This document shows positions 47,463 through 57,540 of a stretch of DNA of 64,000 bases, piece by piece. The position numbers and the translations under genes are program-made. The stretch is from Isoetes taiwanensis (Eukaryota; Streptophyta; Lycopodiopsida; Isoetales; Isoetaceae): positions 4,078,644 through 4,142,643 of the forward strand of contig JAJEKV010000026.1 of the NCBI GenBank assembly GCA_021234155.1, read 5' to 3'. Below the pieces are notes generated by a model, which saw only the letters and a list, made by a program, of their open reading frames with translations, searched no databases and was not told where the DNA came from. Each line of letters begins with the position of its first letter. Positions within the stretch are counted from its first letter, which is position 1.

Positions 47463-48977
47463 CCGGTTATGTTCTTTAATTCTGTTGGGTTTCATATTAA
47501 ATTGCTTCATTCTCTGCTAAAGAATCTAGAAAAACCTTTGATGCCTAACCCCTTCTCTTATCTTATTTAAACATTTGTCTTATTCTGCCCAGTGCTTCTT
47601 TTCTAATTTACTCATTAGTTATGTCTTTCATTCTCAGACAGGTGCTGCTTATTCCTTATGTTCTTTAAATCTGCTATGCTGCCAGGATTTGTTAAATTAC
47701 TTGTGACCCTTCTAGAATCTCACTTTAAACTACATTATTTCTTGACAACTATGCTTGGCCCTTGGTCCACGTTTCTGTTGATCTGCAATTTTTCTGCTCA
47801 TAATGTATTACTTTCTAAGTTGCCTATGGTGAAAGGCGTTAAGCTGGTTCTTTAATTCTGTTGGGTTGCATATTATATTGCTTCATTCTGTTCTAAAGAA
47901 TCTAGAAAAACCTTTAATGCCTAACCTCTTCTCTTATCTTATTTAAGCATTTTTTATTCTGCCCAGTGCTTCTTTTCTAATTTTCTCATTGGTTATGTCT
48001 TCCAATCTCAGGCAGGTGCTGCATTTTCCTTATGTTCTTTAATTCTGCTATGCTGCCCTGATTTGTTAAATTACTTGTGACCCTTCTAGAATCTTTCACT
48101 TTAAACTACATTATTGCTTGACAACTATGTTTGGCCCTTGGTCCACGTTTCTACAGATCTGCAATTGTTTTTGCTCATAATGTATTACTTTCTAAGTTGC
48201 ATATGGTGAAAGGCGTTAAGCTGGTTTTGTCCTCTGCTTAGCATGTAGCTTAACTTATTACCCTTCTCAGGCTAATTTTGTTATGGTTCTACTGTAGGTA
48301 ACTGGACTAAACCCTCCATGTGGTTTCTTGGCTTGGTCTCGAGCATGGTTTCTGCTCATATCTACAATTTCTTCCGTGTGGTGATATTCTACAGACTTTG
48401 ATAATCCTTTTTTGATAATCTCTATCTAAATGGTTCTTCTGGTCTACTTTGGTTCTATGTTGCAAAAAACAAAATGGTTGCTTTAGTGCCTTGCTATATC
48501 AGTCTTAATTCTGATCTTTATATAGATATTTACGTTTTTAATTTTTTGCTATTACGCATCTCTTGGTTCATTATATGAGTCTTTTTTTCTACATACTTCA
48601 ATTTACGTGTAACATTATTCTTAGTTGTGAATATAACTTTCTTGCTATGTTGTTTTTATTGCTTCTAGTATTAAGTCCTGTTATGTTATTACTTTTCTTT
48701 TCCAATCTTTCCCTACTGTTGTACATTTTTTTCCTTTGTTCATATTTTACTTTACTTCATATGCTACTAGGTTTTTCGTTTCTTCTTTTTTTTTCTCTAG
48801 GATATCTTGTCGTTTCCATTATTATGTTTTACTTAGTCAATTTTTTATTTGTTTCTTATCATTGCTCATTATTCTATCCATTTTAAAGTCTTCTATACTG
48901 CTCGGCTGTTATACCTATGTACTACTCTGCTTGGTTGACCATCTTTTCCTGTTTTCTCTTGTATCTATGTATGTATC

Positions 48978-49820
48978 TTTTGCTACATATTCTAAACGAG
49001 GTGCACCCTGGACTACCACAGTCGCCGGATCTGTCAATCCTACGGCCCAGACTGTATATTGGAGCCTCTGGACACCTCTCGTTTCGATTATGCTCAATTA
49101 TGATTGGGGACGCCTATGATTTTAAGATGTCAAATACGAGTTTGCCTAAGGTTTTGATAGTATGTGGAGCCTCTATACAGTTTTGCTTAAGCTTTTAGAA
49201 TATGAAATACGGGGATTCGAACCTCTACCAAAATAATTCAATGTCCTAATAAGACTACTTTAACCAATCTAACCAATGAGCTAATGTGACTATTTTTTAT
49301 CTTAAATCCATGTTTTTTTTTTTATAATAACCCATTGAATTGTTTTTGGGATATGGTCTATGGTTTCAAGAATTATATCTATATCAAATCCCCCTGGAAC
49401 CCCCTGTTATTTTGCTACATATTCTAAACGAGGTGCACCCTGGACTACCACAGTCGTCGGATCTGTCAATCCTACGGCCCATCAGATATTGGAGCCTCCG
49501 GACAGGCGCCTTATGATTTTAAGATGTCAAATACTTGAGTTTGCCTAAGGTTTTGATAGTATGTGGAGCCTCTATACAGTTTTGCTTAAGCTTTTAGAAT
49601 ATGAAATACGGGGATTCGAACCTCTACCAAAATAATTCAATGTCCTAATAAGACTACTTTAACCAATCTAACCAGTGAGCTAATGTGACTATTTTTTATC
49701 TTAAATCCATGTTTTTTTTTTATAATAACCCATTGAATTGTTTTTGGGATATGGTCTATGGTTTCAAGAATTATATCTATATCAAATCCCCCTGGAACCC
49801 CCTGTTATTTTGCTACATAT
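48978..49820 (-). mobile_element. Tandem pair of tRNA-derived SINEs
   Basis: Two ~400-430 bp direct units (48978-49410 and 49411-49807) end in a partial TTTGCTACATAT (49808-49820). On the minus strand each has a tRNA-like head. It contains TAGCTCATTGGTTAG (A-box type, at 49269-49283 and 49669-49683) and GGTTCGAATCC (B box, at 49213-49223 and 49612-49622). A ~130-bp 3' body follows. Copy A of the retroelement lacks this insertion (ATGTATCT|CTTATTCTTC), so the boundaries are firm. Unit 2 lacks ~35 bp that unit 1 has near 49050-49090. Confidence 0.75.
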
Positions 49821-49848
49821 TTATTCTTCTTTCCTTTTTTTTCTTGTT

Positions 49849-49963
49849 ATGGATCCTTATCAAGGCTTGGATAAGGTTCAACACCTAATCTTATCCAAGG
49901 CTGCAACTTTAAAGCTGGATTTCCCAAATGGGATTTCTTGTCTTAAATCTGATGTCTTTCAGA

Positions 49964-49970
<7 letters not shown>
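49849..49970 (+). CDS. Small exon MDPYQGLDKVQ (copy B)
   Basis: ATG at 49849 opens a frame reading MDPYQGLDKVQHLILSKAAT and then LDFPNGISCLKSDVFQTG. It is cut by the retroposon at 49972. The same exon in copy A (31699 onward) is followed by an intron and a second exon, so this one is truncated. No domain is recognised. Confidence 0.45.
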
Positions 49971-49972
<2 letters not shown>

Positions 49973-49997
<25 letters not shown>

Positions 49998-50200
49998 GAA
50001 GGATGAACAAAAAGTTATTTATCAAAACTAGGAATACAAAGAAGTACATGTCTCAACTAGCAATGTAAGCACAAGACGAGGCCCCAAAAATATGAGCCTG
50101 AAGCACTATGTACATACTCCAAACATAAGAGACTCTAGAAAAGAATTAATTTGATGATATTAGATCCAAATATAGTTTTTCGTATCTTTTTTCAAGGAAG
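49973..50200 (-). mobile_element. Retroposon 3' end with long poly-A tail (minus strand)
   Basis: A run of ~25 T (49973-49997) follows the interrupted exon. The next bases on the plus strand are GAAGGATGAACAAAAAGTTA and TTTATCAAAACTAGGAATAC, which read on the minus strand as the 3' end of a polyadenylated transcript. It is a different family from the 16.9 and 18.6 kb copies. I cannot find the other end or the target duplication. Confidence 0.55.
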
Positions 50201-51227
50201 TAACACTTATAAGCCATTAGTATCTTAGCATGGGCTATATTAATAATATACGGATGAGTAAATTCAATGGCAAATGTTTAGTCTACGACATTCCCAGATT
50301 GGCCACAGGAGGCAACCACACCAACATGAAATTCTTTTCTGTTTATCTTGGGTCCATGCATCTGAGTAGCACGTCAAGGGATTACATTGGCTATGTAGTG
50401 TATACATTACTTGACATATCAATGCGGTGGAGAACTTTAACTTAAAATATATTTACCAAAGGTTAGGCAAGTGAGTAAGTACAATTTATTAACCATTAGA
50501 GCCCCTACACAGTACTTATAAAAAGAAGGGGAGGGTAAAGGTGGAACTAAAATTTCTTTATAGGTCTTGCTTCACCTTAAACGAAACAAAATTTTCTTTT
50601 TTGCTTTTTCCTTTTTGGTTATTTAATTGGACATGGTCTATGGGCCTTGCATTGTCCACCTTATACCAAACATAGAATGTTAGATTCTGACAAATATTGA
50701 ACATCTATGTTATAATAATCAGATAAATAGAATATATAATGTTCAAATCACTGTTAAGATTATACATCCGAGATGTATTTTTCTTATTGAATTGGACATC
50801 TATATTATAATGAACATATAAATAGAATGTATAACGATCAAATTTCTTTAAAAATTATACACTAAAAAAAAACTTGTACAATAGAGATGGCTAGATAGAA
50901 TCCAAGCTATTAACCATCTTCTTTTCCCAATTAAAATCCCAACTATCGTCTTGCTAAGATTGCACTAATGTGTTTACCTTGATATTCTGAATTTAAGACT
51001 AATAACATTGTCGCAACATTAGACATTCTAACTTGGCTATTGGTAATGCATGCGATTCGACACCGTCGGATCGCCATTTTGGGGAGAGACAAGGCTATAT
51101 ATACGTTTTTGGGCTCTTTCTCCATTATTGGCGTCTTCTCACAGCAGTTTTTTGGTCTCAGTTCCCTCCCTTCCCACCCTAAGTTGTTTACGTTCATGTT
51201 TTTTCATTTTGATTTGTGATTCCATAT
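50200..51227. other. No supported gene
   Basis: AT-rich. AATAGAATRTATAAYGWTCAAAT recurs at about 50728 and 50821 as an imperfect duplication. No coding signal was found. Confidence 0.45.
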
Positions 51228-51361
51228 CGCGTGGCTCGCGTGACCAGCCCCTCTGTATTTGAGAGGTTATGTTGTTTTAAGATATGATATTATGTCGCGT
51301 GGCTCGCGTGACCAGCCCCTTCTCTTATTGGAGGATTGTGATTTGTCATGGACCAGCCCCC
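51228..51361. repeat. Short direct repeats GTGGCTCGCGTGACCAGCCCC
   Basis: TCGCGTGGCTCGCGTGACCA followed by GCCCCT occurs at about 51228-51255 and 51296-51321. A partial ATGGACCAGCCCCC lies at 51348-51361. The core CGCGTGGCTCGCG is palindromic. Confidence 0.7.
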
Positions 51362-51759
51362 TTGGGAGGCTTCGCCGAGCCGGCGTAATGGCTTCTATTT
51401 TTTGAGTTAATTGCTTCTTTTTGTGTTGTTTCTTTTCAAGTCATCTCATCCTATGGCGACTTTCTTGCGTTACTTTTCTAACGTCTAATGCATTCTGTTT
51501 GCTTTCTTTTCTCCTAAGTTTTCAGGTGATCATGGCTATTTCTTTTTTTTGAGATGCATCGTCTGATTTGCGACCTCCATCTTGTGCTTCGTCGACTTTT
51601 TCATCAATGATCGTCATTTTGATGGCCGGGGCTTTTCCTTTGGAGCCGTCGGGCGAAGGTTTATCATTAGGGTTTTCCTCGAAAACCCGAAAGGGCGGGG
51701 TTTTTCATCCCGGTGATAAACTTTCGCACGTTGCCTCCTATTTGCCTTTCTTATTTTAC

Positions 51760-52453
51760 GCCATCTCCTCCCATTCCCACAATGCATAGGACACGTACAC
51801 CAGACTTGCCTATGTTTAGAAATTCTAAAACTTTATCCTTGCCAGCAAGGATGTCATCAACTGAAGCAGGCAAGCCAGCAGGAGTATTACATGACTTTTC
51901 CTGTCTCTCAAGCATTTGATTTTGTTTATCTTTTAGCTTTTCCTGTCTCTCAAGCATTTGATTTTGTTTATCTTTTATTAGCAGTTGATTGACGTCATTA
52001 TTCAAACGGTGCAAGGTGTTGACAAGGCGATCAAGCTCAACATTTATATGCTGAGCGTAAAACAATTTGTACAGGGATGTGCAACATTGCCTGTGTACAA
52101 AGAAACTTAAGAAACTGCAAAAGGGATTCCAAACAAGTTTGGGAATTACAAACATCTAAAGGAATTCCAAACAAGTTTGGAAATTACCTGGATTTGTTGA
52201 GGCTGTAAGCCTCTGCATAGAGCTTCGGTAAAGCTTGGCGGACCCATCTTTCCCAATCTCCTCTATCATCTGTGGGAAGTTGATCGATGTTTTTCTGGAG
52301 TTTGTCAGCATAATGTTGGACCTCAATCAACTTGTCGGATGTTTCAAAACTTGCTGCAACAATGCCTACTATAAAACTAATAACTTGGGATATCTGAGTA
52401 GCTATAGGCACTCCATCCGTCAATTGACTTATAATTTGAGCTGTGTCAGCCAT
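51760..52453 (-). pseudogene. 5' fragment of an NLR (NB-ARC) resistance-type gene
   Basis: Exon 1 (52453-52188) starts at ATG with MADTAQIISQLTDGVPIATQ and runs to a CAG|GTAATTT donor. Exon 2 (52090 to ~51760) follows an ACACAG acceptor and keeps the frame. It contains a 14-residue tandem repeat, KDKQNQMLERQEKL twice, predicted coiled coil. It then reads VDDILAGKDKVLEFLNIG and VRVLCIVGMGGDG. The last segment is the beta-strand and first half of a P-loop (normally GMGGxGKTT) of an NB-ARC ATPase. The gene stops there, at ~51760, replaced by unrelated sequence. So the ~190-residue N-terminal signalling domain is present and the whole ATPase and LRR are missing, unless an intron begins at GC|GTAAAA. 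Confidence 0.6.
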
Positions 52454-52544
52454 GAGCCGCGGATCTACCTGCACATCCGCTTCAAAACCCCGTTGGACAA
52501 TTTCATTGATTTAATATCAGCTTCTGATACAAGTAACTACTTAA

Positions 52545-53500
52545 ACTTGTTGCACAAAACATTCTATTTTGAGTGTGTACATTCCATTTTTAGAACATTC
52601 TATTTTGCGTGTTTGTAAAGTTCCACAAAACTTTCTATTTTTAGACTGGGGTACTTGCCTAGGAGTATCTGGAACATTTTACAACATTCTATTATAAGTC
52701 CTTGCAAACTTTTAGAAAACTTCCTATTTTTAGACTATGGTGCTTTTTATTTTTAGGCTGAGGTGCTTATCTATGAGCATCTGGAATATTCCAGAACATT
52801 CTGTCTTGAGCATTTGCAAAGTTCCAAAAAACTTTCTATTTTTAGACATTCTAGAAGATTCTAGGACATTCCAGAAGATTCTAGAAGATTCGAGAAGATT
52901 CTATTTTGAGCATATGTAAAGTTTCAAAACTATTTTTAGACTGAGGTGTTTACCCTAAGCATGTGGAACATTCTAGAACATTCTATTTTGAGTGTTTGCA
53001 AAATTTCAAAAAACTTGCTAATTTTATACTGAGATGCTTACTCAGGTGCATCTGGAACATTCTAGAACATTCTATTTTGAGCATTTGCAAAGTTTCAAAA
53101 AAGTTAATACTTTTAGACTGAGGTGCTTGCCCAGGAATATTCTAGAACATTCTATTTTGACTTTTTGCAAAGTTTTAGAAAACTTTTTATTTTTAGACTA
53201 GGCCATACTTTCTATTGTTAGACCAATGAGCATCTGGAACATTCTAGAACATTGTATTTTGAGCATTTGCAAAGTTCCAAAAACTTTCTATTTTTAGACT
53301 AGTGTACCTTCTTATTTTTAGACTGAGATGCTTGCCCAAAAGCATCTGGAACCTTCCAAAACATTCTATTTTCAGCATTTGCAAAGTTTCAAAAAACTTT
53401 CTATTTTTAGACATTCTAGAAGACTCTAGGACATTCCAAGACATTCTAGAAGATTCTAGAAAATTCTAGAGCTATCTAGAACATCCTAGAGCATCCTTGA
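52545..53500. repeat. Left arm: ~80-110 bp tandem repeats rich in heat-shock elements
   Basis: About ten diverged units of the form CTGGAACATTCTAGAACATT CTATTTTGAGCATTTGCAAA GTTTCAAAAAACTTTCTATT TTTAGACTGAGGTGCTTA. Each unit holds alternating GAA/TTC modules. An arm of the same units in the opposite orientation lies at 57064-57540, on the other side of the methyltransferase gene. Confidence 0.85.
52847..52902. promoter_or_regulatory. Eleven-module heat-shock-element array
   Basis: ACATTCTAGAAGATTCTAGG then ACATTCCAGAAGATTCTAGA then AGATTCGAGAAGATTCTA. TTC and GAA triplets alternate at exact 5-bp spacing for 11 modules, 10 of them perfect (the fourth is GGA). Four-module sites also occur at 52783-52803, 52964-52984, 53053-53073, 53133-53153 and 53235-53255. 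A functional HSE needs three such modules, so HSF binding is plausible. Use in vivo is inference. Confidence 0.55.
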
Positions 53501-53885
53501 ATTATTTAGCCCTCGCCCTTAACTATAAACAAGGCTGCAAATTAAACGGGAGTGTTGCAGCACTCCCGTTTCAAAGATTCCTTAAAAAAAACACGTCTCT
53601 TTCAAAGTTGGGCTTTTTTAATAGAAGTTTAAAATTTCAGGAGTATCAGTTTTTTTTTGGGCCTATTTTTGGGGTCCCTTTTGGACACGACCTTGGTTTT
53701 GTGAAGTGAAGCACGTGAAAATGGCAAAATTCAGAGACGAGTACGTAATTTTATGAAGGTGGATGTAGAAAAAACACAAATTTAGTAAAAATAATAATAA
53801 TTTCTTTACAGTTTTTGTGTTACATCAATAATAGCAATAATCAATGTATCAATGTCAATCAATAACTACAGCATAAGTCAAAGAT

Positions 53886-56800
53886 CTAAAGCATAGTCTT
53901 CTTCATTTTTCTTGCTCGTCTCAGCTTGTCAGATTCTCTCTTTTCATCTTTTTCTGGTGACTTAGGCTTCTCTGTGTTGGTAGTTTCTTCCGGTATTGCA
54001 GCTAGAGCTACTTCTTTCAGCTCTGCAAAAGTAGCTTCGTCATCCAAGGAGCTTGTAAATGGAGGCTGTATCTCTGAAGATGTCATCTTGGCAAAATCAG
54101 ATGAAGACTTGGCGCCCAGCTCTTGATTCTCGTCTGGTAGAGTTGGTAAGGCAAACAGTCTCATCTTGATGAAGTTCATAGCCTCCTTATCAATGTCAAC
54201 GGCTACACAGTTACGGCCCTTCCTAAGTGCACAAGCAATCGTTGTACCAGAGCCGGAAAATGCATCGAGCACCCAATCTCCTGGTCGTGAGAACATTGCC
54301 AGAAGATGGTTAATCAACTTTTGTGGCTTTTGATAATGATTCACTATTCTCCCTTGTGCACTAGGGTCCTGCAGCTTCTGCAATACCGCTGGAAACTTCA
54401 ACACGTTCGAGAAATTTTGGCACGCTGCTGTGTTGAAATGTTCCATTGTACGCTTTCCATCGAAACTCTAGTAAGCGACATGGAGATATTCAACCTTACT
54501 CGGCAGTGTCGGCCCTCCGCCATGGTAATTAATATTTGTTTTATACCTAAGGAACAAAAAAAAACAACAGAGGAGTTAACTTGGACCGAAAGAAACGTAT
54601 TTCCGGAATAGAAACTCCTAACAAGAATGTGAAAATGCTAGTATATGTAACTATAAGTAAAAGTACGTAAAGAAACAAAAAGACATTTGTATTCCCGAAT
54701 AAGTACTTACCAGACCAGGTTTTCATATCCAGCTTGCACTGGGGAACCAAAGTGATTCTTGAAGGTAGCTTCAACTAGTCCGGATTGCATGCTTGAGTGA
54801 AAAACAACTAGCCTCCAATGTTTCGCCGTGGTAATTTGCTTAATTCCGTCGACGAAAGCATTAAACTCAGAGTTTTCAAATGGCTGGTCGTCGTAGCGGC
54901 TGTCTTTAAGCTTGAAGCCATATGGCAGGTTAGCTATTATCAAGGTAAAATCTTGGGGCTTTATTGATTTGGACAACTTCGTGCAGTCACCGTGTACTAT
55001 ACAAAACAGGTTGTTTTGATCGAACATGGTAAAACATTCGTAGTTGGAGGGCTCATTATCCAAAACACGCCTGCCCGCTAACGTCCTCTCCTCCCGTGCT
55101 GTTCTGACCAGGTGCATGAAGCCCTCTGGCAGGCCCTTGTTTTTCTTTTTGCTCTGCAAGAAAGAACGTCTCTGTAACAAGAAAAACGAAAACTTAGAAA
55201 ATAATTCAACATACCCAGCCTTCAAAATTTGGTGCATATTGGATAATCCTTTCGTCCGAGGTTGCGATAGGGTAGAGTTCTTTACATCTTTCCCAGTTGT
55301 CAACGTTCAATTGTTCCATCAAGCATGTTTGACATGTGATGACGTTTTTTTGGCTAAAAAATAACCACAACATTAGAAGAAAGACAAAAGGAAATCAATA
55401 AGATGGAAACACTTTAGAACACTACAAGTGGTGAACAGAGGCAGCTGTTGCCTACACGTCAAACCACAATCCTATTCTGGAATATGGGATCATTTTTAGA
55501 ACAGGCAGTAGTGTATTTCGAATACGTTTTGCTTTTTTTTAGCAGCTAAAGTGTATTCCAGAATACACTTTAGCTTTAGCTTAGAGAAATGTACACTTCG
55601 GAAAACAAAACTAGCAGCAAACAGAGGAAGAGGCGTATTCTGGAATACATTTGTGCATTGGTAATCAAACGTGCCATGAAGCATTTTTTAAATTTTCTAA
55701 ATATGACATCTTGTTATCATTTTAGAGAAGAAAAGCAAATGGTGTTCTGTTATTCTTACTTGTGCAGCTCCTTGGACATTTCTTCTACAGTAAATTCCTT
55801 GTCGACAACCTTCTGCAGTAACCTTTCGAGTAAGTCCATATCTGTGAAGCCCTGCATTTCTCTCCAGACGGTTATTGTCATTTCTTTCTACGGAACGTCG
55901 GATCCTTTTTTCTTATCGGAGACCTTTCCTTTGCTTTTCAATTCTCCACGCTCGAACATGGTAAAAATTTCGTTTTGTAGGTCCCAAATCTGCAAAGAGA
56001 TAAACGAGGCTAGTGGGAGGGCTGTAGGGTCATTCTGGAATACAAAAGATACTTACTCTGTCATCTCTGAAGGCTAGTTGAAACCAGTTGTCGTGTGCTA
56101 TGAGAGACTGCCATTTATTAGCCTCGTCGTACTTGAGGCACCACTCGACAGTACACGCTTCCTTCAGCTCTAAAGAGTTTGCTGGTTTTTTTAAATCTTC
56201 TCCATATTTTTCTTTAAATATTACAAACTCCCTATGCATGAACCTGATCTTGTCGACGAAGCTCATTTTAAGTTTATACTCGTTGTCAGCATTGTGTGTG
56301 TTGGCAACGATCTTCGCTTCTTCGTCTGTCAGGCCACAGTAAACAGCACAGAGGACAGAGAGATATCTCGGGTTTTTTTCCTCCTTGTACAACTGCCTCC
56401 TTGCTTTAAAATTGTGGTCCCCCCCAAGAACATAATGCATATAAGTGTGCATTTTCCCTGGCATAGTCCTTGGGGTCCATGCACTGGGATCTGTCTATGA
56501 GAACGACAATCGGAGCAACATGGGCATTGGGGTTGCTCCTGATTCTATCCTTTAGGTTCCTTAAATGGTCAGCGTAGATCTTTCGAACCTGAAGAGGGCG
56601 GTTACCAGCTTCATTTTTTGGTGGCAACCTCATGGAAGTTACTAGCAAGTAAATTACTCCTTGCACATATTTGTGCAAGTTTATTTCTTCCATCCGCTCT
56701 GAGGTCTTGTCCACCTTTTTTTCCTTGATGGCCACACCTGGTGCGTTGCCCTTTCCCTTCTTTTTTTTCGCTGTTCTTCTGGAATTTCCTGCACAACAAT

Positions 56801-57055
56801 TTCTTGCACTTTGCGTTTTTTAGGTTCTTTTGCTGCAACAGTGCCTCTTGGCCGCCTCATCCTCTGATGCTCTTCTGATGTACTGGGACTTTCGTCCCCT
56901 TCTTCCTGACTGGAGGCATCGTCTTGCCTCTCTTCCTCCACTATGCTGCACCCAAAATCCTCGCTTTGAGTGGATTGAATTCTTTGTACAATTTTCGACA
57001 ACCTCAGCTTATTTATGTAATGCGTCATGTATTTGTACAAAGCTGGAGGTGCCAC
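53886..57055 (-). pseudogene. ParB-like domain fused to beta-class DNA N4/N6 methyltransferase, five exons
   Basis: Exons (minus): 57055-56057, 55989-55760, 55353-55215, 55171-54711, 54546-53886, all joined by GT-AG introns in phase. The N-terminus is acidic/basic linker. A ParB/sulfiredoxin-like fold follows: VRKIYADHLRNLKDRI, APIVVLID, YVLGGDHNFKARRQLY and LTDEEAKIVANTHN. Exon 3 has CQTCLMEQLNVDNWERCKEL. Exon 4 carries catalytic motif IV, IIANLPYGF. Exon 5 has QKPQKLINHLLAMFSRPGDW then VLDAFSGSGTT, the SAM-binding motif, then VAVDID. Motif IV before motif I is the beta-class order (PF01555 type). Bacterial and phage proteins share this ParB-methylase layout. Damage: in-frame TAG at 55888-55890 and 54468-54470, and frameshifts near A8 at ~56770 and near G7 at ~56420. 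The 5' end abuts the right repeat arm. Confidence 0.8.
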
Positions 57056-57063
57056 TCTGCCAA

Positions 57064-57540
57064 GTCTAAAAATAGAAAATTTTTGGAACTTTGCAAATGC
57101 TCAAAATAGAATGTTTCAGAATGTTCCAGATGCTCACGGGTAAGCATCTCAATCTAAAAATAGAAATTATGGTAGTCTAAAATAGAAAGTTTTCTAACTT
57201 TGCAAAAAGTCAAAATAGAATGTTCTAGAATATTCCTGGCCAAGCACCTCAGTCTAAAAGTAGTATCTTTTTTGAAACTTTGCAAATGCTCAAAATAGAA
57301 TGTTCTAGAATGTTCTAGATGCACCTGGGTAAGCATCTCAGTCTAAAAATAGCAAGTTTTTTGAAATTTTGCAAACACTCAAAATAGAATGTTCTAGAAT
57401 GTTCCACATGCTTAGGGTAAATACCTCAGTCTAAAAATAGTATGTTTTTGAAACTTTGCAAATGCTCAAAATAGAATCTTCTAGAATCTCTAGAATGTCC
57501 TGGAAACTTTTGCAAATGCTCAAAATAGAATGTTCAAGCC
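57064..57540. repeat. Right arm: inverted counterpart of the 52.5-53.5 kb repeats
   Basis: About six units read CAAAATAGAATGTTCTAGAA TGTTCCAGATGCTCAC, CTAAAAATAGAAAGTTTT and TTGAAACTTTGCAAATGCTC, the reverse complement of the left arm. Four-module HSE sites lie at 57106-57130, 57216-57236, 57297-57320 and 57386-57406. The arm starts ten bases upstream of the first codon of the ParB-methyltransferase frame, so it occupies the promoter position of that gene. Confidence 0.85.

Larger units (their letters stand above)
46690..49972 (+). mobile_element. Retroelement 5' module, copy B, head-to-tail after the RT gene
   Basis: Nearly identical to copy A (17705-20109 plus 31492-31817). It begins directly after the RT gene's 3' UTR with the same T run and ATGTAATTCTTCTTGATTTT. 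It has internal near-duplications: ATTCCTTATGTTCTTTAAAT ...GCTGCC.. and TCTAGAAAAACCTTTRATGC occur at about 47525-47700 and 47895-48060. It holds two exons listed separately. A tandem SINE is inserted at 48978-49820, and a poly-T-led retroposon cuts it off at ~49972. The order RT 3' end then 5' module suggests tandem head-to-tail copies, as Penelope-like elements often form. Confidence 0.75.

Noticed and set aside
48563-49119. Hydrophobic ORFs (FFYILQFTCN, LLVLSPVMLLLFF)
   Set aside because: They come from T-rich intronic sequence of the retroelement module, shared in copy A, and lack any splice or start context.
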